Source: Aphrocallistes beatrix
Taxonomy: Eukaryota; Porifera; Hexactinellida; Sceptrulophora; Aphrocallistidae
Assembly: GCA_963281255.1 (NCBI GenBank)
Contig: OY725504.1
Span: 558,001 to 622,000, forward strand
DNA: 64,000 bases
Direction of reading: 5' to 3'
Part shown: piece after piece, positions 21,401 through 28,805 of the stretch
Layout: each line of letters starts with the position of its first letter
Numbering within the stretch: position 1 is the first letter of the stretch
The notes under the pieces: generated by a model
Database searches by the model: none
The model's input: only the letters and a program-made list of their open reading frames with translations
What the model was told of the DNA's origin: nothing
Made by a program: the position numbers and the translations under genes

Positions 21401-24400
21401 TACATTCCTATAACCCATTATCGTAGCAACTAGAAGTTACTCTATTGGCCGAAGAAGTGCGAATGAGACACAGGCCTGGTCTTCAGCCGCTGCACTTCAA
21501 ACCCCCCCACACCCCAGACAAGGGGTACGTCCCCTTCCTCTACTTCCAGATGTCCCCTGCCAGCCCCATCACCTCGCTAGAAATGGCGCCTAACTTCAAC
21601 CTGTGAGTTACTATAAATAGAATAAACCTTACTTCTAAGAAATAAAGAAATGTTTTAGAAAATAGTTTTTTTCTGAACAGTTCGTAGCCAACTGAAGTAC
21701 TCTATACAGTCGACTCCGCTTAATCGGGTCACTTTGGGCAGGACCGGAATAGCTCTTACACATAGAAGTTAATACAAAATATTTTCGGTTAATAGGGTTC
21801 TCCGCTTAAACAGGCCAATGTCCTAATGTCCTCTGACCGATGTGACCCTATTAAGCGGATTCGACTGTATATATACTTTTAAAAGAATTAATTAGACAAT
21901 TTTCTAATAATATCCTTGATTCTCTTAGAGTATGATTGTGGGTTACATAACTGTGCTATTTTAGCGTGGCAGTGGGATGTTCTTACGGACTGGCAGTGAT
22001 AGACGTAGAGAAGAGATCTGTGGTGTTCACTTACTCTACATTCGAAGAAGGTAGGCTATCCTTGAGATTAATGTTAGTATTGCCAGCGGTTGGGTCTAGT
22101 CCTAGAAATTCTAGAATGACACAGTTTTTTTTATCCCCCCTCGTTTATTAAATTTCTTAAATTGATTTCTAAGTTTTATCCGAAGACAACGCCAGTTATT
22201 TTCCATTGAATAGTAATTCTAATTTTAGATAATTTCAAACGTACATACGCGCAACTATTTTGAATTTTTCATGGTTAGCTGGGGTGGCGAGATTTGTAAA
22301 CATATATCAAACTAATTGGCATGCCACCCCAAGTCAACATAACATTTAGGTCTGGGGTGGCACGCTACCCCTGCCACCCTTGGAGTTACGCCTATGCATA
22401 CGTGGTACTAAACATTATTAATTTCTGTCCCCCCCCGTTTATTCGGATTCCTACCCTCTTAGCCTGACATGCATTAACATAGTTCTACAGAGATCATTGA
22501 ATTGTCCTAATCTAAATAACACAGTTTAATTAGTCCATTAATGCATGAGAACAACAAAAACACCAGAATGCATACATGCACTCAGGTGTGAAGTGGATCC
22601 TAGAGGTGTTGCCCCAACCATCTGAACCCCTCTCCATAACCGTACTCCTTCAAGACAGAGCACATGTACAGTTCGATCGGTCGGACTCGAGATTCTCCGG
22701 TGGGGACCGGCCCCTTACCGGTTGTCTGTAGCTGGAAGAACATTCTGATTTCTTCCTCCGACGCAGCTCCAGGACGATCCACTTTGTTACCCAGGATGAG
22801 CATGGGGGCGGTAGCAACCTAAGGGAGGGAAAGGAATGTTATTAAGATTCCTCGATGGACCTGATACAGAATACCAATGCACATTTAGGGCCGTTCAAAC
22901 GCTGATTAGAGAAGGGTAATATTTTCAGGAATTCAGAGTTCCAAGAAATTGCCCAGGTTTATTTGATAAATAAATATTAAGAATAAACCGTACCTGTTCA
23001 TCTCTGAGGAGAGAATCGAGCTCTACTTTCGACTCTTCGAATCTATTTCTATCGAACGCGTCGATTATGAAGACAATGGCGTCCACAGCTGGGAAGTACT
23101 GCTTCCACACAACTCGCGCTTGTTCATGGCCACCCAGGTCGTAAGTGGTGAAAGTAATCCCTCCCAACGAAAGTTCTTCCTTCGTAGGGTGAGTAGTCGG
23201 AATGTGCTGGCCTAATTTGCCGTCGCGTAGCATGTGGAGTAGCGTCGTTTTCCCGGCGTTATCGAGTCCAAGGAACACCAACTTTCCACTTCTACCCCAA
23301 AGCCCGAGGTAGTTGAGTACCCCAGAGAACCATCCGCCAATTGAACTCAGAATCCAAGACATTGCACTAATCAGTTTGGCTAAAACTCAGTGATTCTACT
23401 AATATAATGCTTCAGACGACAACGTTGCCGAACTGACGTCAGTACAGACTGGATTCACTATCCATGTTAGAATAGACTACGTTATGAGAGTGAGCTTATC
23501 CATAAAATATAGCTGATAGTGACTAGGGATGAGTATGGAGAGTTTAGTGGATTGTAATTCAATGTGTCTGTCAGCAAATATTAACTATTCCAGAGTAAAC
23601 CAAACAATAATTGGAGTGTAAAGGATTTGTAGAATGATGACAATACTGTTTGATATTTGCCATAGATTCTTTCAGTACAGAAAGTGGTTATTTAACCTAT
23701 AACATATGTGGACTCTAATATTACACTACAATCAAGATGGCACAATTATTATTATGAAAACAGTTGATAAGATAGAAACAAAGAATTATAATTCCACTAT
23801 CCACAAGAACCATGATAAGACTGAAATGGATATTCCCCAACTTTTATAATTATATTAAACTGTTCTATATTTAGGTCAGATTCCAGATGAGTCCCACTTG
23901 AGTAGGAGAAACTCGATGCGGCAGTCTTTCCGCCAGAGTTTCAGGAGTTTGCGGCGGGCAGGTTCCGGCAGGCGATCCCGCACGGTGCATTCCAGCATCC
24001 GCGGACGGCCTAGCATGAGGGCGGCCGCTGGAACTTCCGTCCGCGGGGCGCCGCTTACCTTGAATCCGTCCGCCGCCCCGGCACAACAGGGGAACGCACA
24101 GACAGTGGTCAAGTGTCTCACCTTCACAACCACGTTCATTTCTGGTATGTGGGATCGGCAGTTATAATTGTGCTATGTAGTATATTAATATACAATTCAA
24201 AAAGTTTGAAGTTTAACTTTGTACAGAACATGTCGTTGTGCAAACTTTTTACACTTCGAATGTGTGAATTTGTCCACATAAAAACCATGGATTTGGATCA
24301 TTGTTGTTGAGTCGTGGTAGAAATGTATATCTTTAAAATGGGAGTATTCCCATATATTTAAAATATTTTAGCGCATGCGCTAAAATATTCGACACGACAC

Positions 24401-26273
24401 GACACGACACGACACGACACGACACGACACGACACGACACGACGCGACACGACACGACACGACACGACACGACACGACACGACACGACACGACACGACAC
24501 GACACGACACGACACAACACAACACGACACAACACAACACGACACAACACAACACTTTCCATGACATTTTACAAAATGCAATATGAAATATACATACTTG
24601 TCATATATTTAAAATATTTTAGCGCATGCGCTAAAATATTTTAAATACCTCAGTATTCCAGTAGTTCCAGTGTATCCATGGTTTATAACAGACAGTAATA
24701 ACTCGTATACACAACCAACTTATATCTATAATATTTAACATCCATACATGCCCTTATAAGGACATATGTCTTGTAGGTAGCAACGCACAACTATGTCTTT
24801 GGGCTGGCACGAGTGAGGGCAGTGTCTTGAGAATGTCAGTGACAGTTCCGTCTAAGGGGAACCGTAAGAATCGCTTCACGGAAGTGAACATGGTCGGCAG
24901 GCCTGTCTACTTGAGGAGAGCTTCCCCCCTCACGCGTATCACCGTACTGGACGCTGCTAATCAAGTCCAGCTGCCAGTGGGAGCAAGAGGTGAGTGCAGA
25001 GTTATAACTCAAGTAATGTACAGTCCCCTCTCTAATTGTCCACTTCTGTAATTGTCCAGGTTCTCTATTTTTCCACTTCTGTAATTGTCCAGGTTCTCTA
25101 TTTTTCCACTTTCAAGAATGTGCACACACTTCGAATTCTCTAATTGTCTACTTAGGATCCCATTACCCAATGGTGGGCAATTAGAGAGGACTTAGTGTAA
25201 TTTACAGTCGACTCTGCTTAATAGGGTCACTGTTTAATCGGGTCAACCGCTTAATCGGGCCACCTTTGGCAGGACCAGAATAGCTCTTACACCTAGGAGC
25301 TAATATCGCTACAATGCCTGAATGAGCTAAGGACTGAGATCCAAAAAATTAATGAGTTTAATTGTCTATTTATAACTTTCACGTTCTGTCTAATGGATCT
25401 TGGAAGCTAACAAGATCTTAATACTGTCCTGTGTAGGAGTGCGAGGGCCTCATACAGTGCTGATGTGTTCAGAGGATTATATCAAGGTAAGGATTAGTTC
25501 CTTCCTCGTATTGAATTAATTTAAGCTCTTTCCAAACATTTTACGATAAACAGAACAAAGTTGTTTATAGTTTCATAAGTTTAATACATTTCAGATAATG
25601 AATCTTCCTGGAATGAAGAAGAAGAGCAAGGAGAGACTCAGAATCGATGAGAACGACATTTTGAGACTAATCAAAACAGAGTTGCTAAACGTCAATGGTA
25701 AACAGATTCAAAATATTCTTGTGTAAATCCATTGATAAGCATACGTACACCATAATTACATTCCTATTACACGGTATTGTTGCTAGGGGTCACCTGCTTG
25801 GCTACACTGGATAACGAGGGCCAGGTTAGTGTATATGCATTGCCTGACATGAGACTCCTGTTCAGAAACCCGATCGTAGAGTCTACAGATGTTAGGTGAG
25901 TAAGGACCATCAGCTAGTACAGGGGTTCTTAAACTAGGGGGCGTAAGGATATTGTAAGGGGGTGTAATACCGGATGAAAATGTGAAGACACTTGTTGAAA
26001 AGAAACAGATTGGGGGCATGGGGTCAAAAAGTTTAAGAACCCCCTGAGCTAGTACAATAGTGATTGGATGTAATGAAACATTGCATAGTTACCGACCTTT
26101 GGGAACGGTATGTAGAATAATAGCGTAATGGAGTTTATTGCAGGGCACAGAAAAGCTTCTGCATAACACCATCAGGACACATCCTCTCACAATGCAGCCA
26201 ACTCCAATTCCAGAAGTATTCTCTCCTCGAGACTTCAAGGTTAGCTGCAGACACGGTACTATGTATAGATTGA
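9456..26273 (+). CDS. LLGL: Lethal(2) giant larvae (Lgl) polarity protein, complete spliced gene
   Basis: Exons: 9456-9560, 10356-10453, 11206-11299, 11572-11684, 12036-12146, 13026-13089, 13626-13712, 14242-14386, 14975-15020, 15157-15362, 15833-15964, 16739-17028, 17941-18463, 19055-19121, 19184-19337, 20203-20273, 20539-20579, 21006-21259, 21427-21602, 21965-22050, 23875-24144, 24777-24989, 25437-25486, 25595-25697, 25787-25895, 26144-26273. All introns are GT-AG and phases match; the sum is 3738 nt, 1245 residues. Lgl hallmarks include [10 protein letters not shown] near residue 40, [12 protein letters not shown] near 288, the blade [13 protein letters not shown] near 769, and the aPKC site [19 protein letters not shown] at 964-982 with serines 968, 972 and 976. 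Lgl is a cytosolic and cortical double-propeller protein that restrains aPKC and marks the basolateral domain. Residues of about 311-640 (exons 10-13) are a polar, acidic insertion absent from fly Lgl. IFT20 and SAR1 lie antisense in introns 8 and 20. Confidence 0.95.
10146..10333. mobile_element. TA-flanked MITE, family A, in Lgl intron 1 next to the acceptor
   Basis: CAGTCGACTCTGCTTAATAG at the left, inverted GGAGTCGACTG at the right, TA on both sides. The right end is only about 22 nt before exon 2 (10356), so the branch site of this intron must lie in or at the element. Confidence 0.88.
10499..10685. mobile_element. hAT-like MITE (171 bp), copy 1, in Lgl intron 2
   Basis: The element spans 10507-10677, from CAGTGTTTTTTTAAGC to TTAAAAACCCCTG, flanked by the perfect 8-bp repeat CAAACACC at 10499-10506 and 10678-10685. 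The copy at 34900-35070 (opposite orientation) is the same length and differs at about three positions, so both moved recently. Confidence 0.93.
10745..11035. mobile_element. nested insertion: 8-bp-duplication MITE inside a relic of the 2223-2404 family
   Basis: The inner element spans 10790-11008, starts CTAAGTTGACTAATTCATTG, ends in its inverse, and is flanked by the perfect 8-bp repeat ATTCTTGT (10782-10789 and 11009-11016). The flanks on both sides (GCATGACTAATTTCCTGGAC and TCCCGGAATTCAGCAT) match the element at 2223-2404, so the inner MITE jumped into it. A second inner copy lies at 35666-35885. Confidence 0.8.
11356..11510. mobile_element. TA-flanked MITE, family B, in Lgl intron 3
   Basis: Family B resembles A but reads TCCGCTTAATCGGGACA at the ends and CATGGAAGCTAATAC in the core. 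Ends at TCACCTG followed by TA. Confidence 0.8.
12221..12374. mobile_element. TA-flanked MITE, family A, in Lgl intron 5
   Basis: CAGTCGACTCCGCTTAATAG to CTATTAAGCGGAGTCGACTG, inverted ends near-perfect and flanked by TA. It starts about 75 nt after exon 5. Confidence 0.88.
13927..14115. mobile_element. long-TIR MITE in Lgl intron 7
   Basis: The two ends are inverted repeats over about 45 bp (left CCGTAAACTGGGGTGACTTT; right the inverse, ending CCCCACTTTACGG). The interior is short and AT-rich. TA precedes the left end; the right flank is decayed. It would fold into one long hairpin. Confidence 0.8.
14485..14910 (-). CDS. IFT20: Intraflagellar transport protein 20, nested antisense in Lgl intron 8
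   Basis: A single-exon ORF of 141 residues; IFT20 of other animals is about 132. IFT20 signatures are [14 protein letters not shown] at the N-terminus, [26 protein letters not shown] in the middle and the C-terminal [11 protein letters not shown]. The whole protein is predicted alpha-helical coiled coil. IFT20 is a small IFT-B subunit that also works at the Golgi, sorting ciliary membrane cargo. The entire coding region fits in a 588-bp intron (14387-14974), leaving 64 bp upstream of its ATG and about 98 bp downstream before Lgl exons, so its promoter probably overlaps Lgl exon 9 or its splice sites. The lack of introns suggests a retroposed copy, but the frame is intact. An alternative start at MYSKQKPN would be 11 residues shorter. 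Confidence 0.93.
   Translation of the reverse strand: MSLDSSYLSGEMYSKQKPNIFFDDLSKICVLDPDVATETQNLRDECKNFLESADEFQTLIIGFNEKIETLGKLVEREKLKALGSRIRLRTIEKWREDRKKEFALIANEKRKILERLKSELECRRRNEEEQHEYIDRFTNLS
15576..15758. mobile_element. TA-flanked MITE, family A, in Lgl intron 10
   Basis: Left CAGTCGACTCCACTTAATAG, right AAGCGGAGTTGACTG, flanked by TA. It ends 74 nt before exon 11. Confidence 0.85.
16095..16501. mobile_element. TA-flanked MITE, family H, in Lgl intron 11
   Basis: Reverse-orientation, slightly longer copy of 7730-8085, from CCGTATTGCTTCGAATAAGC to the inverse of CCGTATTTCCCTGAATAAGC, flanked by TA. Confidence 0.8.
17387..17769. repeat. palindromic-octamer satellite, GTTATAAC with three linkers, in Lgl intron 12
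   Basis: About 34 units of the self-complementary octamer GTTATAAC (about 30 perfect) separated by one of only three linkers: ATAT, AGT or ACT (one ACGT). ATAT is self-complementary and AGT/ACT are complements, so the array reads with the same vocabulary on both strands. It lies between exon 12 (ends 17028) and exon 13 (starts 17941). Confidence 0.95.
18508..18678. mobile_element. TA-flanked MITE, family A, in Lgl intron 13
   Basis: Starts CAGTCGACTCCGCTTAATAG 44 nt after exon 13 and ends AGAATCGACTG then TA. The 77-residue ORF at 18589-18822 is made of this repeat. Confidence 0.85.
18832..18977. mobile_element. MITE family A, 3'-truncated, in Lgl intron 13
   Basis: Left end CAGTTGACTCCGCTTAATAG after TA; the right end stops inside the AAGCGG motif with no terminal repeat. 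Confidence 0.7.
19402..19610. mobile_element. ATGCCAAC-ended repeat, in Lgl intron 15
   Basis: Ends ATGCCAACCTGAGCCATGAT and GGGACAGTTGGCAT are inverted over the last eight bases; the interior repeats GCGGGAC. Relatives occur at about 34793-34845 (tiny), 36786-36980, 38520-38820 (split by a family A MITE) and 60560-60760. Confidence 0.65.
19613..19812. mobile_element. GGGTTTATCTAGG-ended MITE, in Lgl intron 15
   Basis: Ends GGGTTTATCTAGG and CCTAGATAAATCCC are inverted. It lies directly after the previous element. A second copy with the same core (TCCTCGGACGATACCAG) is at 37934-38133 in a HERC1 intron. Confidence 0.65.
20290..20484. repeat. (TTTG)n tetranucleotide microsatellite in Lgl intron 16
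   Basis: Nearly uninterrupted TTTG repeats (about 48 units, one GTG slip near 20314), starting 17 nt after the 5' splice site of exon 16. It produces false ORFs in several frames on both strands. Confidence 0.97.
20881..20965. mobile_element. 85-bp relic of MITE family H in Lgl intron 17
   Basis: Starts ACCGTCTTTCCCTGAATAAA and ends in its near-inverse (TTTATTCAGGGAATTCGGT); internal deletion derivative, 40 bp before exon 18. Confidence 0.7.
21707..21867. mobile_element. TA-flanked MITE, family A, in Lgl intron 19
   Basis: CAGTCGACTCCGCTTAATCG to AAGCGGATTCGACTG, flanked by TA; a small internal duplication (TGTCCTAATGTCCTC) is present. Confidence 0.85.
22600..23362 (-). CDS. SAR1: SAR1 GTPase (COPII coat initiator), nested antisense in Lgl intron 20
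   Basis: Two exons, 22994-23362 and 22600-22818, joined in phase 0 by a GT-AG intron, encode 195 residues; SAR1 is usually about 198. The N-terminus [20 protein letters not shown] is the amphipathic helix that inserts into ER membrane. GTPase motifs are GLDNAGKT (32-39), switch [17 protein letters not shown] with catalytic H79, NKVD at 134-137 and CSVL near the end. The C-terminus [13 protein letters not shown] is typical. SAR1 starts COPII coat assembly at ER exit sites after exchange by SEC12. Both exons lie within an 1824-bp intron of the Lgl gene on the opposite strand. All catalytic residues are present, so this is a functional gene rather than a processed copy; it keeps an intron of its own. 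Confidence 0.97.
24351..24647. repeat. (CGACA)n microsatellite bracketed by two copies of a long palindrome, Lgl intron 21
   Basis: About 160 bp of CGACA repeats (24388-24549, grading to CAACA at the right) lie between two direct copies of a sequence that contains the perfect palindrome TATTTTAGCGCATGCGCTAA and its extension (24356-24391 and 24605-24647). The left palindrome abuts the array exactly. Reverse-frame ORFs here are repeat artefacts. Confidence 0.92.
25021..25197. mobile_element. TA-flanked MITE, family E, with internal duplication, Lgl intron 22
   Basis: Starts CAGTCCCCTCTCTAATTGTC and ends GGCAATTAGAGAGGACTTAG near a TA. A segment of about 36 bp beginning CCACTTCTGTAATTGTCCAG is tandemly duplicated inside. 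Confidence 0.65.
25205..25303. mobile_element. MITE family A, 3'-truncated, in Lgl intron 22
   Basis: Left end CAGTCGACTCTGCTTAATAG and core up to AGGAGCTAATA; the right half is missing. It follows the previous element after 8 bp. Confidence 0.75.
25912..26054. mobile_element. hAT-like MITE with perfect 8-bp duplication, Lgl intron 25
   Basis: The element spans 25920-26046 with ends CAGGGGTTCTTAAACT and AGTTTAAGAACCCCCTG, flanked by AGCTAGTA on both sides (25912-25919, 26047-26054). Non-coding, 127 bp. Confidence 0.92.
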
Positions 26274-26320
26274 TGGAGATGAATGGAACTGTTTCAGTAG
26301 AATTTGCGGATATTATAATA

Positions 26321-26505
26321 CAGTAGAACTCGGTTAGTACGTACTCGGGATAAGACGTACTTCGGCTTAGTACGTACTCATTTCTCTGAACCAAAATTCA
26401 ATTAATATATAGATTCCTATGTAATATCAACTCGGTTAGTACGTACTTACGGATAGTACGTACTTTCCGCTTCCCGGAGGGGTACGTCTTATCCGAGTTC
26501 TACTG
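26321..26505. mobile_element. TA-flanked MITE, family D2 (CAGTAGAACTCGG ends)
   Basis: Ends CAGTAGAACTCGGTTAGTAC and CTTATCCGAGTTCTACTG, TA on both sides; GTACGTAC motifs recur inside. It begins 48 bp after the Lgl stop codon, so it may supply or interrupt the Lgl 3' UTR. A second copy at 52575-52800 has a foreign insert. Confidence 0.88.
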
Positions 26506-26507
26506 TA

Positions 26508-27792
26508 TTCGAATCGGTTAAATGCTTGTACTTACTCGTATGTAAGGCAAATTCAACCTTCTAACTTTTTTGGGTCAGAAAAATGACCTATAAAATGTAA
26601 TATTTACGAAATTATATATAATGTCAATAAAAATATGAACTAAAATAATACTTTCATGATTATACTTGGGTAGTATAATGCATTGGTAACGCAATGCTAT
26701 TCAAACATTTATTGAATGTCTGATTTCAGTATTGACAAGTTTTCCATTCTAGATTTCAACGCGTCGCAACCATAGGAGAAAGAGCATTATCACCAAGGTA
26801 GTTTTAGCAATTCTGCAGACCATTCAAGTGCTTAACTCTCTTTTCAAGCTTCAATGTTTGACGTCCATGCACGTAATGACGAGTACTTAATTAAATTGTA
26901 GCAATCACACACTTGGTTAATGTGAAGCTATAATGGAGTCATATGACAGTCTTCTTCACTTTGCATGGAATCTGCTAGGATTTGATACGAACTGAAAAGG
27001 GTTCTAATATGAGTAGTTTTAACTAACTTAATTTAACCATCACCCCTATATGAAGGAATTTGCTGCCAAATGAAATTGCACGGTTTTAATTTCACACTTG
27101 GCCCTGATTTTGTTGACCAATAAGGATTAGACCTAACTCAATGCATGTAAATATATCAAAATTAGTCCCTAAACTTTAAATCTGATTGGTTGACTTGGAG
27201 GAATATGTCTTCAGCGCAATTACAGCAATACTATATATGGAAATTAAGTAAAGGGATCTCCATGACTACTATATGGTATTCAACTATGTATATTTCCAAA
27301 TATCACATTTCGTGTCTACGAGTCCCTTAATGGAGCTGCACTAACAGTGTCGACTGACATTTTTTAAATTTTACATTTCTTAGGTCTCATGAAAGTACAC
27401 AGTCTGCTCCATCAGAGAAGTTATTTTAACACACAAGAATCAGCCAATCAATTCCTATATAATTTTAGTGCTATTTTACAGTCACTCTATTTTTTACTAT
27501 ACATGTATACAATATTCTACACCGTCACTTTCCTATTACTCACACTATCTCTAACTATTACATTATTCCAGTACGTACATGATGATAAGGCTAAATTCGT
27601 GTTTGTATACTATTTGTATAATGGATGAGTCAATTATAGACATACATAGAACTTGATTAAATTTATTTTCTTTATGTTTTGTTAATATTACATATAACGA
27701 ATGCCATCCCATCATTTAAGTCCCGCTTTTTCGTAAACTTCTTCGTTATTCCCTTTTTAGTTACAATTCCTTTCTATTGATATTGATAGATA
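26508..27792. other. intergenic sequence with one old dispersed repeat
   Basis: Mostly unrecognised AT-rich DNA. Around 27085-27190 is one reversed unit of a repeat that occurs twice in tandem at about 51955-52215 (shared ACCTAACTCAATGCATGTAA). The 79-residue ORF at 27389-27628 is hydrophobic but has no recognisable family; I do not call it. Confidence 0.4.
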
Positions 27793-27962
27793 CAGTCAGG
27801 GTCGCTTATTATGAACACTTTGGGGACCAAAAAAATCTGTTCATTATAGAGAGACTTCATATTAAGCGAACTCAACCTAATACAAATCCTATGAACCAGT
27901 TGAATTGGGACCAGAGAGTTTGTTCACAATGAACGAATGTTCATAATAAGCGAACCTGGCTG
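27793..27962. mobile_element. TA-flanked MITE, family I (CAGTCAGGGTCGC ends), copy 1
   Basis: Left CAGTCAGGGTCGCTTATTAT, right AATAAGCGAACCTGGCTG, TA on both sides. A second copy lies at 32956-33128. Confidence 0.85.
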
Positions 27963-27964
27963 TA

Positions 27965-28650
27965 GTTGGTAACCAGAGTTGTTGAATTGGATTCGAGTTT
28001 TTAGATTGAAATCTGTTTAAAGTTCTCTCGCTAGAAGTTCATACTTCTAGAGAAGTATGATATTTACTTTCATCAGTTCAGTTCAGTGAATCTGTGTAAC
28101 TCTAGATTAAAACTGAAATAACTTAAGTTTGGATCGACTTCTCACTTAGTCCAATTTCCATTGAGAAATTTACTTTACATTCAGGTGTACATTATAATAG
28201 ATTTAGAGTTAAAACGGATACGAACAGAATGGCTATTGTCTAGTCATGCAATAGGTTTGTAGCCGTTTTGACCTACTGAGTGAGGAATATGGACATCATG
28301 AAGTTACAACAAAATAGTTGCATTATCATCGCTTTTTAATCTATTTAAAGAACAAAATATAACTCACATAAGCTGTGTAGCAAATCATAGATATATTTGC
28401 TAGGAATATTTACAACGAATCAGATTAGATTGTCCAGATACACACTAAATTTGTTGACTCGTATTTACGACCATTATGGTGTCTCGTTTAGAATGTTGAG
28501 TATAATTTGATTTCCTAAACAATCATAGAATTCTAAGAGCTTAGATAATGCTACCTTTCATTTCTGTCATAATTACTAATCATGATTTCATTCGAACTTA
28601 TTGAATCATTGAATCTTTTGACTAAAGGAAAAATCGTTGATCTCAAAACT
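27965..28650. other. intergenic sequence upstream of the SLC44 gene
   Basis: AT-rich DNA without recognised repeats or genes; its right part should contain SLC44 regulatory sequence. A short inverted repeat (CTAGAAGT/ACTTCTAG) is seen near 28030-28050. Confidence 0.4.
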
Positions 28651-28736
28651 ATTCGAACTCGAAGGTATAAAAAGACAACAAAAATTTGTAACAATAGATT
28701 GAATCTTTTCCTGAAAACATAGGCCTAGTCAAACAA

Positions 28737-28744
28737 TATAAAGG
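28737..28744 (+). promoter_or_regulatory. TATA-like box of the SLC44 gene
   Basis: TATAAAGG 69 nt upstream of the ATG at 28806; another candidate, TATAAAAA, is at 28666. Either would give a short unspliced leader. Confidence 0.45.
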
Positions 28745-28805
28745 CGAGAGTGAAATCCAATATATTATTGTTGCATATTCGTATTTCAATTATTAGAGAC
28801 GAACA

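Noticed and set aside
24333..24581. Minus-strand ORFs with repeated VVSCR
   Set aside because: Translations of the (CGACA)n array; a 5-bp unit leaves all frames open.
9456..26273. Assignment to tomosyn (STXBP5) and not Lgl
   Set aside because: The three-serine aPKC cluster [19 protein letters not shown] is an Lgl feature, and the C-terminus ends after a propeller blade with no SNARE-like (R-SNARE) coiled coil.
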